64,000 nt of DNA from Ga0077527 sp945862135 (GCA_964203275.1 CAXNMF010000013.1:1-64000); one strand, 5' to 3'. Positions 17,576 to 26,190 are shown, numbered from the stretch's first letter. Program-made: numbers and translations. Notes: generated from the letters alone by a model not told the origin.

Positions 17576-18616
17576 ATGTCAGGTGTTCCGCTGCGCGGGT
17601 TTCAACTGGAATCCGGCTTGTGTCGCATCAGTTACTTTTTCAAGGCATTCGGAGTCGCGTTATTCGCATCGCTGGTTGCGGTTCAGCCTGCAGCGGGTCA
17701 GTGGAAGCCGCAGCGTCCGGTTGAGCTGATTGTGGGTTCCGCGGCGGGTAACAGCAATGACCTGATGCTGCGCCTTATTGCGCAGATTGCTCAGGAAAAG
17801 CGCTTGGTCGATGTGCCGGTCAATGTCCTCAACAAACCTGGTGGCGGCAACACCATCGCCTGGAATTATCTGACGCAAAAGGGCCCGGATGGTCATTACC
17901 TGATGATGGCCAACCTGAACCTGTCGGTGGGGCATCTGACGGGAACCACGACTTTCAGCTACCGCGATTTCACCCCGGTGAGTCTGCTCTATGATGAATA
18001 CGTGGTGTTTGTGGTCCGCAAGGAATCGCCGATCAAGACCGGCCGCGATCTGATTGAGCGGCTGCAAAAAGATCCGGCTTCGCTGAGCGTGTCGTTTTCA
18101 TCGGTGGCCGGCGGCGCAAACCACATTGCGGCCGGGCTGGTGTTCAAGGCTGCCGGGATCGACATCAAGAAGGTGCGTGCGGTCGTGTTCGATTCCGCCG
18201 GCAAGGCGATCACTGCGACCCTTGGCGGTCATGTTGACTTCGTTTCCGCGAGTGCTTCTTCAGCGGTTTCTCACCTCAAATCCGGAACGGTGCGGGTGAT
18301 CGGCATTACCTCGCCCAAGCGCGTGGGGGGTGTGTTTGCGGATGTGCCGACATTCAAGGAGCAGGGCGCCAATATGCAGTTTTCGAATTATCGAGGCCTG
18401 ATTGCTGGCAAATCCATACCCGCGGATCAACTGGCCTATTGGGAGCAGTTCTTAGCCAACCTCGACAAGGATCCCAGCTGGCGTGCTCATCTCGATAAGA
18501 ATCTGTGGGAACCGAATTACACCAACAGCCGTGACACCCGCAAATACTGGGATGAGCTGGACGCGCAAATGCGCAGCACGCTGGATGATCTCGGGCTTCT
18601 GAAAAAAGGCAGCTGA
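17576..18616 (+). CDS. Bug/TctC-family receptor, divergent type
   Basis: 346 residues from the ATG at 17576 with an excellent GGAGGAGG-type site (TTGGAGGAGGAAAAGGCT). The signal peptide is unusually long, about 47 residues, with its hydrophobic core at GVALFASLVAVQPAAG. The sequence is a more distant Bug member: VELIVGSAAGNSNDLMLRLIA, NVLNKPGGGNTIAWNYL, PDGHYLMMANLNL, ANHIAAGLVF. The usual VPYKGGGP binding-loop motif is absent and replaced by KVRAVVFDSAGKAITATLGG, so a different ligand is likely. Three bases separate it from the SDR gene. Confidence 0.85.
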   Translation: MSGVPLRGFQLESGLCRISYFFKAFGVALFASLVAVQPAAGQWKPQRPVELIVGSAAGNSNDLMLRLIAQIAQEKRLVDVPVNVLNKPGGGNTIAWNYLTQKGPDGHYLMMANLNLSVGHLTGTTTFSYRDFTPVSLLYDEYVVFVVRKESPIKTGRDLIERLQKDPASLSVSFSSVAGGANHIAAGLVFKAAGIDIKKVRAVVFDSAGKAITATLGGHVDFVSASASSAVSHLKSGTVRVIGITSPKRVGGVFADVPTFKEQGANMQFSNYRGLIAGKSIPADQLAYWEQFLANLDKDPSWRAHLDKNLWEPNYTNSRDTRKYWDELDAQMRSTLDDLGLLKKGS

Positions 18617-18619
18617 TTC

Positions 18620-19396
18620 ATGGACCTTCGTATCAAAGGCAAAACGGCCTTGATTACCGGCGGCTCCCGGGGTATCGGTCTGGGTGTGGCAAAGCTGTTG
18701 GCCGAGGAAGGCTGCAATCTGCATCTGGTTTCGCGCAAGCAGGAGAATCTGGATGCTGCCCGGCAGGCCATATTGGCCGCCCACAAGGTCGAAGTGGTCT
18801 GCCATGCAGTCGATCTCTCCGTATCTGCTGATGCAACCCGCCTCGCGCGTGAACTCAAGGCGGTCGACATCCTGGTCAACAACGCAGGTTCGATTCCGCA
18901 AGGTTCCCTTTCCAAAATCGATGATGCGGCGCTGCAGGCTTCCTGGTCGCTGAAGCTGTTTGGTTTTCTCAACATGGCCCGCGAGGTTTATTCCGCCATG
19001 TGCGAGCGGCGCTCCGGAGTGATCATCAACGTGATCGGCGCCTCGGGTGAGCGGCCGCGCGCCGATTACATTGCCGGCAGCATGGCGAATGCGGCGTTGA
19101 TCTCGATGTCGCGGGCGCTGGGGGCTGAAAGTCCTGCTTACGGGGTGCGTGTGGTGGGTCTTAACCCCGCTGCAACCGAGACCGAACGCCAGAAGGTGCG
19201 CTGGGAGGCGCGGGCGCAGAAGGAGTTGGGTGATGTGAGCCGCTGGCATGAATTGACCAAGGGGTATCCCTTCGGGCGGCTGGCGACTGTGGACGAAATC
19301 GCCAGCACCATCGTGTTTCTTGCCTCTGGCAGGGCGTCCTATATCAGCGGAACCATCGTTACCGTGGACGGTGGCCGATCCTATCGCGATAAATAG
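18620..19396 (+). CDS. SDR-family protein lacking the usual catalytic Tyr and Lys
   Basis: 258 residues. Rossmann NAD(P) motif TGGSRGIG (13-20), NNAG at 87-90, and a serine in INVIGASGE. The catalytic YxxxK helix, expected near 153-157, reads DYIAGSMANAAL: the position of Tyr is Gly153 and of Lys is Asn157, though Y150 lies near. Close SDR relatives with a YIAGS segment exist, so this is a subfamily trait rather than damage. The C-terminus YISGTIVTVDGG is normal. Its activity as a dehydrogenase is doubtful. Cotranscribed with the Bug gene 3 bp upstream. Confidence 0.8.
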   Translation: MDLRIKGKTALITGGSRGIGLGVAKLLAEEGCNLHLVSRKQENLDAARQAILAAHKVEVVCHAVDLSVSADATRLARELKAVDILVNNAGSIPQGSLSKIDDAALQASWSLKLFGFLNMAREVYSAMCERRSGVIINVIGASGERPRADYIAGSMANAALISMSRALGAESPAYGVRVVGLNPAATETERQKVRWEARAQKELGDVSRWHELTKGYPFGRLATVDEIASTIVFLASGRASYISGTIVTVDGGRSYRDK

Positions 19397-19575
19397 CCGT
19401 GATATTGCTGCGGCTTTTTAGCATACGAACCCAAGGCCAGGTTGTAGTCGCGGACTATGCGCTGTTGGCGGTCACATCGTGAACAACGCCCGGCCCTGAC
19501 CGGGGCGCTGGGTTAGAATTTCCGCCTTCGCCGCGCAGGAGGGTCTTGCGGCGCATTCCTTCAGGAGAACAACCG

Positions 19576-20860
19576 ATGGGTTATACCATCGCCGAGAAAA
19601 TTCTCGGCCATCACGCAGGCGGAAAGCCTGCCAAAGCAGGTGAGATTGTGGTCGCGGATGTCGATTTTGCGATGATTCACGATGCGCGCGCGGGCAATGC
19701 GCTGAAGATGATCGAAAAGCTCGGTGCTAAATCTTTGCCGCATGTCAAACGCACCGCGCTGGTGCTCGATCATTATTCGCCGCCACCCAATATAGAAGCT
19801 GCGAATACACATGTCGCGATGCGCGCATTTGCCGAAAAACACGGCTCACCGCTGTATGACGTCGGCGATGGCATCTGCCACCAGGTGTTACCCGAGGGCG
19901 GGCATCTGACCTGCGGCGATCTTGTCGTTGGCACCGACACCCATTCGACGACTTACGGCGCATTCAATGCCTTCGGCACGCGGTGTCGAAGGCACGGATG
20001 TGTCTGCGGTGATGATGACCGGCAAGCTGTGGTTCCGCGTGCCGGAGACCATTCGCATCGAACTGAACGGACCGTTGCAGCCGGGTGTCTGGGCCAAGGA
20101 TGTCACCTTGACCATGCTCGGCAAGCTGGGTGCAGAGGGTGCAAATTATCGGGCACTGGAATATTGCGGCAGTGGCGTTTCGGCGATGGCCATTGATGAC
20201 CGCATGACCCTGTCGAACCACGCGGCTGAGCTGGGTGCCAAGGCGGCGTTGCTCGAAGCCGATGAAAAAACCTTCGCCTGGCTGAAAGCCCATGGCGCAG
20301 CAGCACCGAAACCGGTCAAGGCCGACGCCGACGCCCATTACGCTCAACGAATCGTCATTGACACCGCCACTCTGGCACCGCAGGTCGCACGCCAGCACAA
20401 CATCGACGATGTGGTCGCGGTGCCCGATGTGGCCGGCAAAAAGATCCAGGTCGCCCTGATCGGCACCTGCACCAATGGTCGACTCGACGACATCCGCCAG
20501 GCCGCGGCGATTCTCAAGGGGCAAAAACTGGCGAAGGGTGTGCGCATGATCATCACGCCGGCGTCACGGGCGATATATCTGGCGGCAATGCGCGAAGGTC
20601 TGTTCGAGATACTCACTGCGGCCGGTGCTTCGGTGGAAGCAGCGGGCTGCGGTACCTGCGTCAATATCACCGGGCACTACATTGCTGCTGATGACCAGGT
20701 GGTGATCTCCAGCGCAAACCGCAATTTCAAGGGCCGGCTCGGCAATCCGAAATCGGAAATCTGGATCGGCTCGGCCGCGACGGTTGCGGCTTCCGCGCTG
20801 ACCGGCGTAGTGACGGATGCGCGCACTGTCGCCGGTGGCGACTGGCGTGCGGCAGCTTGA
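19576..20860 (+). pseudogene. aconitase-superfamily (LeuC-like) hydro-lyase large subunit with +1 frameshift
   Basis: About 427 residues after the extra base near 19979-19982 is removed; start at the ATG at 19576 (AGGAGAACAACCG before it). It is a 4Fe-4S protein: one cysteine in ALIGTCTNGRLDDIRQAA and two in EAAGCGTCVN bind the cluster. GTDTHSTTYGAFNAFGT and SSANRNFKGRLGNP are typical of isopropylmalate isomerase, homoaconitase and dimethylmaleate hydratase. The small subunit follows at 20997, and an isocitrate-lyase-family lyase further on, so the pair probably hydrates an alkyl-maleate-type acid. The frameshift is sharp, with both halves perfectly conserved. Confidence 0.88.
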
Positions 20861-20880
20861 TTTACAAGTAAAAACCCTTC

Positions 20881-20979
20881 ACCGCCAGGACGCCAGGAAA
20901 AACATGAAGAACAAATCAATAACAGTGTTGATGTATGCATTTTTTGGTCTTAACTTGGCGCTCTTGGCGTCTTGGCGGT
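20881..20979. repeat. inverted repeat of the ACCGCCAGGACGCCAG type
   Basis: ACCGCCAGGACGCCAG (20881-20896) faces CTTGGCGTCTTGGCGGT (20963-20979) with only small differences, spanning the whole gap between the large and small hydro-lyase subunits. Such CCGCCAAGACGCCAAG elements are commonly dispersed in environmental proteobacteria. Confidence 0.7.
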
Positions 20980-20996
20980 AGAAAAAGGATTCACAC

Positions 20997-21509
20997 ATGA
21001 ACATCATTAAAGGCAGTGCGCGCATTCTCGGTGACGAAATCAGCACCGACATTCACTGTTCGAGTAAATACCTTCCCGGCAAGGATGCGGTGTATATCGC
21101 CACCGTGGCGTTTGATCAGGTGGCGCCGGGATTCGCCAAGGCTTTCGTTCAGGGTGACATCATCGTCGCCGGCAAGAACTTTGGCATCAATTCCTCGCGC
21201 GAGCAGGCGGTGCATGTGATGCACCGGATGGGGGTCGCTGCGATCATCGCGCCGAGTTTCGGTCGCCAGTTCTACCGCAACGCAATCAATAACGGCATGC
21301 CGGTGATTGAATGCGATATCAGCGGCATGGCAGCCGGTGACGCACTTGAAGTAGATCTGCTGGGCGGCCGCATCTCCGTGCCGGCGAAAAACGTTGTCCG
21401 CGCCGTGCCGCCGTTGCCGGCGGCTGTGCGGGCGTTGCTGAAGGCAGGCGGATTGATTCCATTCCTGCAAAAACATCCTGACTGGAATATTGAGGGGGAA
21501 ATCGCATGA
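20997..21509 (+). CDS. LeuD-like hydro-lyase small subunit
   Basis: 170 residues from the ATG at 20997. The swivelling-domain signature of aconitase small subunits is complete: GDEISTDIHCSSKYLPGKD, AGKNFGINSSREQAV (conserved N-x-G-x-x-S-S-R-E substrate-binding loop) and APSFGRQFYRNAINNGMP. At about 170 residues it is in the archaeal-LeuD/dimethylmaleate hydratase size range. The stop overlaps the start of the following Bug receptor gene (ATGA at 21506-21509), so receptor and enzyme are translationally coupled. Partner of the gene at 19576-20860. Confidence 0.9.
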   Translation: MNIIKGSARILGDEISTDIHCSSKYLPGKDAVYIATVAFDQVAPGFAKAFVQGDIIVAGKNFGINSSREQAVHVMHRMGVAAIIAPSFGRQFYRNAINNGMPVIECDISGMAAGDALEVDLLGGRISVPAKNVVRAVPPLPAAVRALLKAGGLIPFLQKHPDWNIEGEIA

Positions 21510-22463
21510 AGCTGAAACAGATTGTCGCATCGCTGACACTGGCCGGACTTGCCGGCCTGGCCCAGGCGCAGGGCTATCCGAACAAGCAGATCACCATTCT
21601 GTGCTGGTCGGCCGCAGGCTCTCCGGTTGATATTTACGCGCGCACACTGGCCAAGCTGCTGACGCCGGAGCTGGGCCAGAACGTCATTGTGGAGAATCGC
21701 ACCGGCGGTTCGGGCATCGTCATGGTCAACATGCTGGTGCGTGGCCCGGCCGACGGTTACACCATCGCTGCAAACACGCTGTCGCTGGCTACGCTGTTCA
21801 GTGAAAAAACCGCGCAGTTCAAGATGGATGATTTGCAGTTGGTTGCGCGCTCGCAGATTGATCCCTATGGCCTGATCGTGCACACCTCAACGCCGTTCAA
21901 GAATCTGGATCAGTTCGTCGCTTTTGCCCGCAAGAAGCCGCAATACCTGAATGTCGGCGGCCCGTTTGCGATCAGTTCCCACCGTGTGGCCTGGGAAGTC
22001 TTTTCGGACGTTGCGAAGTTCAAGACGACCTGGGTGCCGTATCCCGGCGGCGGACCGGCGCTGACGGCGATTGCCGGCGGACATATCGATGCTGCTGCGA
22101 CCAATCCCGGCAACGTCAAGCCAATGATTGCATGCCGGCAAGGTGCGTGTGCTGGCGGTGTCTTCGGACAAACGGCTGGATGATTTCCCGGATGTGCCGA
22201 CATACAAGGAAAAAGGCTGGGATGTTGTGCGTTACCAGTGGCGCGGCATCATGGCCAAGGCCGGCACACCGAAACCGGTTGTCGACCGGCTGGACTCGGC
22301 GATCCAGAAGGCGCAGCAGACCCAGGAATGGAAAACCTACCTGGCGCGCGTATCCCAGCTTGACGGTTACCAGGGGCCTGATGCATTCCGCGCCCAATTG
22401 ACGCAGGACGTCAAGGAAACCGAGGCGGTGAAGAAGAAGCTTGGTTTGCTGGACACGCAGTAA
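21506..22463 (+). pseudogene. Bug/TctC-family receptor, +1 frameshift
   Basis: Signal peptide 1-22 (IVASLTLAGLAGLAQA), then GYPNKQITILCWSAAGSPVDIYAR, VENRTGGSGIVMVNM, VPYPGGGPALTAIAGGHIDA. Near 22130 an extra G breaks the frame; the C-terminal third (AGKVRVLAVSSDKRLDDFPD, IMAKAGTPKPVVDRLD) continues in the next frame to a stop at 22463, giving about 318 residues. The usual APGG motif is CWSAAGSP and YKGGG is YPGGG, so the binding site differs from the other receptors here. Coupled to the LeuD-like gene by ATGA overlap. Confidence 0.85.
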
Positions 22464-22529
22464 ACCCCTGACGCAGGGCGTCGGGCGGCAAAACATTACG
22501 CAACGTAAATCCAGGAAAGCAGAACACAG

Positions 22530-23423
22530 ATGGCAAATTTGACGGTAAGGCAGCAGTTGCGCAAGCGTTTGACCGAGGGCGGCATGATCGTGGCACCGGG
22601 CATTTACGACGCTTACGGCGCACGCATGGTGCAGCAGGCCGGATTCGAGGCGGTGTACATGACCGGCAACGGCGTATCCGCCTGTCTGCTCGGTCAGCCC
22701 GATGTCGGCCTGGTTGACCTGACATTGTTCGCCGCTCATGCGCACCGCGCCGCCTCTTGCGTGAACATTCCGCTGATATGCGATGCCGACACCGGCTATG
22801 GCAATGCCGTGAACGTGTGGCACACCGTTCGCGAGTTCGAAAGCGCGGGCGTCTCTGCCATCCATATCGAGGATCAGGTCGCACCCAAGCGCTGTGGCCA
22901 TTTGCCGGGCTCGCGGCCGGTCGTTTCGATGGAAGAACATGTCGGCAAGATCGAAGCAGCCGTTGCTGCACGCCGGGACCCGGACTTCATCATCATTGCA
23001 CGCACCGATGCGGCGGGTGGCCTTGGGCTGGATGAGGCGATCCGCCGTGGGCAGGCTTATCGCAAGGCCGGCGCCGATGTGGTGTTCGTGGAACTCAAAA
23101 ACAGCCCGACAATCCTGGATGACCTGAATCGCGTGACCGGAGAAACCGACGCGCCTTGCCTGGTCAACATCGACGGAGGCGGCAAGCTGGGTGAGCTGAC
23201 CGTTCCGGAAATCGAAGCACTCGGATTCCGTCTGGCTATCTTCCCGGGGCTGGCCCGCAATGCCGCAGGATTTGCGATCAAGAGTGCCCTGGGTACGTTG
23301 AAACGTGACGGTAATACCGCGGCAGTGCGTGATCGCATGCTGACATCCAAGGAATACAACGAGGTACTCGGACTGGATGGTGTGGAGCAGTGGGAAAAAC
23401 GCTATCTGCTTAATCGGCAATAA
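22530..23423 (+). CDS. isocitrate lyase/PEP mutase-superfamily C-C lyase (2,3-dimethylmalate or 2-methylisocitrate lyase-like)
   Basis: 297 residues. The active-site loop of the superfamily is EDQVAPKRCGHLPGSRPVVS, with Cys in the KRCGH motif that is required in the lyases and absent in the mutases. Metal ligands sit in LICDADTGYGNAVNV. GIYDAYGARMVQQAGFEAVYMTG and IIIARTDAAGGLGLDEAIRRGQAY are typical. Such enzymes split a 2-hydroxy tri/dicarboxylate into pyruvate (or succinate) plus a second product. Next to a LeuCD-type hydratase, the order resembles the dimethylmaleate hydratase plus dimethylmalate lyase module of nicotinate breakdown; this role is inference. Confidence 0.85.
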   Translation: MANLTVRQQLRKRLTEGGMIVAPGIYDAYGARMVQQAGFEAVYMTGNGVSACLLGQPDVGLVDLTLFAAHAHRAASCVNIPLICDADTGYGNAVNVWHTVREFESAGVSAIHIEDQVAPKRCGHLPGSRPVVSMEEHVGKIEAAVAARRDPDFIIIARTDAAGGLGLDEAIRRGQAYRKAGADVVFVELKNSPTILDDLNRVTGETDAPCLVNIDGGGKLGELTVPEIEALGFRLAIFPGLARNAAGFAIKSALGTLKRDGNTAAVRDRMLTSKEYNEVLGLDGVEQWEKRYLLNRQ

Positions 23424-23437
23424 AGTGCATGATATAT

Positions 23438-23458
23438 TAAGTACTTGTTTATATTAAT
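23438..23458 (-). repeat. AT-rich intergenic motif, copy 4
   Basis: On the minus strand it reads AATATAAACAAGTACTTAAT. It sits 15 bases behind the stop of the lyase gene, within an AT-rich gap of 84 bases before the next gene. Confidence 0.4.
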
Positions 23459-23507
23459 AAATTAGTAATTTATATCAGCTTGATCTACCGCATGAAGGAT
23501 TATTGAA

Positions 23508-24776
23508 ATGGCTGTTGCCAGCAAGAAACCCGCAGTAAAAAAATCCGTCACCAAGGCAGCCGGCAAGTCAGTCAGCAACAAGAGTGCAGCCCGCAAACCG
23601 GCATCCCAAAATGCCGGAATCGCTAAAGCCGCAAAAAAATCTTCCAATCCGCTGGGCTTGGAGAAAAAAGCGCCGGGTCAATTCGACACGCTGCAGGAAA
23701 TCGCGCTGGCCGCACACCGCAAGCTGCCAGCGCCGGTATGGGATCACCTGATGGGCGGTGCAGATTCGGAAATGACCCTGCGGCGCAACCGTGCCGGTCT
23801 TGACGCTTTGGCGCTGCGCCAGCGTGTGTTGGTGGATGTGCGGAATATTGACCTGGGCACCACGCTGCTGGGACAGGACCTGGCCTTCCCGGTGTTTCCG
23901 GCACCGGTCGGCGGGTTTCTGGGCAAGGTGCACAACGAAGGCGGCCCGGCTGTGGCGCGTGCTGCAGTTTCCCGTGGCACCACGGCTTTTATCGCAACGG
24001 CAGCCAAGCCCAGCCTCGAAGCGGCTCAGGAAGCCGTTAAACGAAAACTGATCTTCCAGCTTTATGTTCGCGGTGATCGCGGCTGGATTGAAGGCATTCT
24101 TGATCGCGTACGCAAGGCTGAATACGGCGCGCTGTGCGTGACGGTGGATCGAAATTTCTACGGCCGCCGCGAGCGCGACATCGTCAGCGGGCTGCCGGTC
24201 AAGGAAGGTTTCGGTGACCAGTCCTATCAGGCCAGCCTGAATTGGAAGGATCTCGTGTGGATGAAGGAGCGTGTCGGCCTGCCGCTGATCGCCAAAGGGA
24301 TTGCAACCGCGGAAGACGCCGAACTGGCGGTCGAACACGGCGCCGATGTGGTGTACGTTTCCAATCACGGCGGACGTCAGCTGGATCATGCGCAGGGCAG
24401 CATTGAAGTGTTGGCTGAGGTGGTCAAGGCTGTTGCTGGTCGTGCCGAAGTGTTGGCCGATGGTGGCGTGCAGCGCGGCACCGATGTGGTCAAGATGTTG
24501 TGTCTGGGCGCCCGCGCGGTTGGCGTCGGCAAGCTGTTGGGGTTGGCCCTGAGCGCTGGCGGCGAGGCCGGTGTCGCGCGCATGCTGGAACTGATGGAAC
24601 TGGAAGTGCGTACCGCAATGGGACTGATGGGAGTGACATCGATCAAACAGCTGGGGCCGCAGTGGCTGCGCGAAGTGCCGGTACTGGGCACGCCGAGTTC
24701 CATCAGCGCCTATCCGCTGCTCGAAGAAGCCGTTCGCCGCGAAGCAAGTCCCCTTGGGGCGCGCAAAGTTCGCTGA
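23508..24776 (+). CDS. FMN-dependent alpha-hydroxy acid oxidase/dehydrogenase with a basic N-terminal tail
   Basis: 422 residues. Residues 1-54 are a low-complexity Lys/Ala/Ser tail with 13 lysines (KKPAVKKSVTKAAGK), like histone-H1-type tails. From about 60 it is a TIM-barrel FMN_dh protein: LYVRGDRGWIEGIL, VTVDRNFYGRRERD, LIAKGIATAEDAELAVEHGADVVYVSNHGGRQLDH (K263 binds FMN, H287 abstracts the proton, R290 binds the carboxylate) and VLADGGVQRGTDVVK. It oxidises an L-2-hydroxy acid to the keto acid. The tail is unusual for this family. Catalytic residues are intact. Confidence 0.88.
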   Translation: MAVASKKPAVKKSVTKAAGKSVSNKSAARKPASQNAGIAKAAKKSSNPLGLEKKAPGQFDTLQEIALAAHRKLPAPVWDHLMGGADSEMTLRRNRAGLDALALRQRVLVDVRNIDLGTTLLGQDLAFPVFPAPVGGFLGKVHNEGGPAVARAAVSRGTTAFIATAAKPSLEAAQEAVKRKLIFQLYVRGDRGWIEGILDRVRKAEYGALCVTVDRNFYGRRERDIVSGLPVKEGFGDQSYQASLNWKDLVWMKERVGLPLIAKGIATAEDAELAVEHGADVVYVSNHGGRQLDHAQGSIEVLAEVVKAVAGRAEVLADGGVQRGTDVVKMLCLGARAVGVGKLLGLALSAGGEAGVARMLELMELEVRTAMGLMGVTSIKQLGPQWLREVPVLGTPSSISAYPLLEEAVRREASPLGARKVR

Positions 24777-24807
24777 ACCTTCCGCATAACAAAAATCAAC
24801 TTAACAG

Positions 24808-24910
24808 GATGGACGGTAAAGCGGCGATGATGTGTGGCGCTATGGTGCTCATAATGACGTTACCGGCGCATGCGGCGGATGTTTTCTGCTCCAGTCAAGT
24901 CAATGGCTGA
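24808..24910 (+). CDS. short peptide resembling a secretory leader, possibly a truncated gene
   Basis: 33 codons from the ATG at 24808 to TGA at 24908. It reads like a complete signal peptide (MMCGAMVLIMTLPAHA with cleavage before ADVFCSS) followed by only ten residues. This may be the beginning of a lost periplasmic protein or an accidental frame. The start codon of the next small gene lies inside it. Confidence 0.25.
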
Positions 24911-25052
24911 CTCCGAGGTCATCAAACGCGTCAATGACGGCTGGGCGGAAGTTATTGTCAGCGGCACCCCGGAAGAGCTCGCGACGTTCGTTAATGAGCA
25001 CAGCGAACGTTTAGTCCGGGTGATCAAGCAGATCGGTGACATCGAGGAATAA
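24903..25052 (+). CDS. small hypothetical protein
   Basis: 49 residues from the ATG at 24903 (an ATG at 24870 adds 11). It is acidic, predicted alpha-beta: SEVIKRVNDGWAEVIVSG, TPEELATFVNEHSERLVRVIKQIG. It looks like a real small globular protein in composition, but no family is recognised. It lies between the FMN oxidase and the dehydrogenase gene in the same direction, probably cotranscribed. Confidence 0.4.
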   Translation: MADSEVIKRVNDGWAEVIVSGTPEELATFVNEHSERLVRVIKQIGDIEE

Positions 25053-25117
25053 GTTGCGCATGAACTTAAAGCCGGAAACGGCGACAATAAAGCGGATTAC
25101 ATAGAGGAGCGGGCCAA

Positions 25118-26173
25118 GTGTACAAACTGGGAATACTCGAAGGCGACGACATCGGACTGGAAGTGGTGCCAGAGTGCGTGAAGGTGATGAAAGCCGCTGC
25201 TGCAAAAGCCGGGCTGGCGATTGAATGGCAGCCGCTGCCGATCGGACGCAAGGGTCATGAGAGCCACGGCCACACGATGCCGCAGGTCACTGTTGATGCG
25301 CTGAAACACGTCGATGGCTGGGTGCAGGGCCCCATTGGCCACAACGCTTATCCGCGTCATGACAACACCTGGATCAATCCGCCACTGCGCAAGAAGTTCG
25401 AGCTCTTTGCCAACGTCAAGCCGGTGAAGTCCTATCCCAACCTGCCGTCGCTGCATAAAAACGTCGATATCGTGTTCCTGCGTGAGACCACTGAAGGCAT
25501 GCAATCAAGCAGCGTGGTGTTCGCCGGTGCCGGTGAATTCCAGCCCAACGACGAGATCGCCGTCGGCATGCGCGTGGTGACGCGCAAGGGAGCGAGCAGA
25601 GTGGCGAAGGAAGCTTTCGAGATCGCGCGTACGCGCAAGCGCAAGAAGGTCACCGCGCTGCACAAGGAGCCGGTTTATCGTCTGGTCTGCGGCATGTTTG
25701 CGCAGGAATGCCGCAAAATGGCGGCGAATTACCCTGACGTCGAATTCGAGGAAGTGCTGATCGACGGCTTCGCGATGAAGGCGGTGATGAAGCCGCAGCA
25801 GTATGACGTGGTGGTCACCACCAATCAGTTCGGCGACATCATGACTGACCTCGGTGCGGGACTGGTCGGCGGTCTGGGCCTGGCACCGGGACTGGTGGTA
25901 GGGGAGAAGCAGGCAATGGCGCAGGCAACGCACGGTTCGGCACCGGATATCGCCGGCAAGAACATTGCCAATCCATACGCGATGATCATGTCGGGCATGA
26001 TGCTGTTCGAGTGGCTGGGCCGCACCCGTAATGATCCCAAAGCCACTGCGGCGGCGAAATTGATGGATGCGGCAGTGGACAAGGTCGTGGCCGAAGCTAA
26101 GAACCTGACCGGTGATCTTGGCGGCAAAGCGGGCACCAAGGAGATGGGTGATGCGATTGCAGCGGCAATCTAG
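25118..26173 (+). CDS. isocitrate/isopropylmalate dehydrogenase-family enzyme
   Basis: 351 residues from the GTG at 25118, preceded by GAGGAG. LGILEGDDIGLEVVPECVKVM, FGDIMTDLGAGLVGGLGLAPG, and THGSAPDIAGKNIANPYAM are the coenzyme and metal-site segments of metal-dependent decarboxylating 2-hydroxyacid dehydrogenases. It is a close paralogue of the damaged gene at 11284-12352 (the two share most of these segments word for word), and both differ from true LeuB in the substrate loop, so a 2-hydroxy-diacid such as a malate derivative or tartrate is probable. Last gene of the 17.5-26.2 kb run. Confidence 0.88.
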   Translation: MYKLGILEGDDIGLEVVPECVKVMKAAAAKAGLAIEWQPLPIGRKGHESHGHTMPQVTVDALKHVDGWVQGPIGHNAYPRHDNTWINPPLRKKFELFANVKPVKSYPNLPSLHKNVDIVFLRETTEGMQSSSVVFAGAGEFQPNDEIAVGMRVVTRKGASRVAKEAFEIARTRKRKKVTALHKEPVYRLVCGMFAQECRKMAANYPDVEFEEVLIDGFAMKAVMKPQQYDVVVTTNQFGDIMTDLGAGLVGGLGLAPGLVVGEKQAMAQATHGSAPDIAGKNIANPYAMIMSGMMLFEWLGRTRNDPKATAAAKLMDAAVDKVVAEAKNLTGDLGGKAGTKEMGDAIAAAI

Positions 26174-26190
26174 ATCAGCTTTTGATTGCA

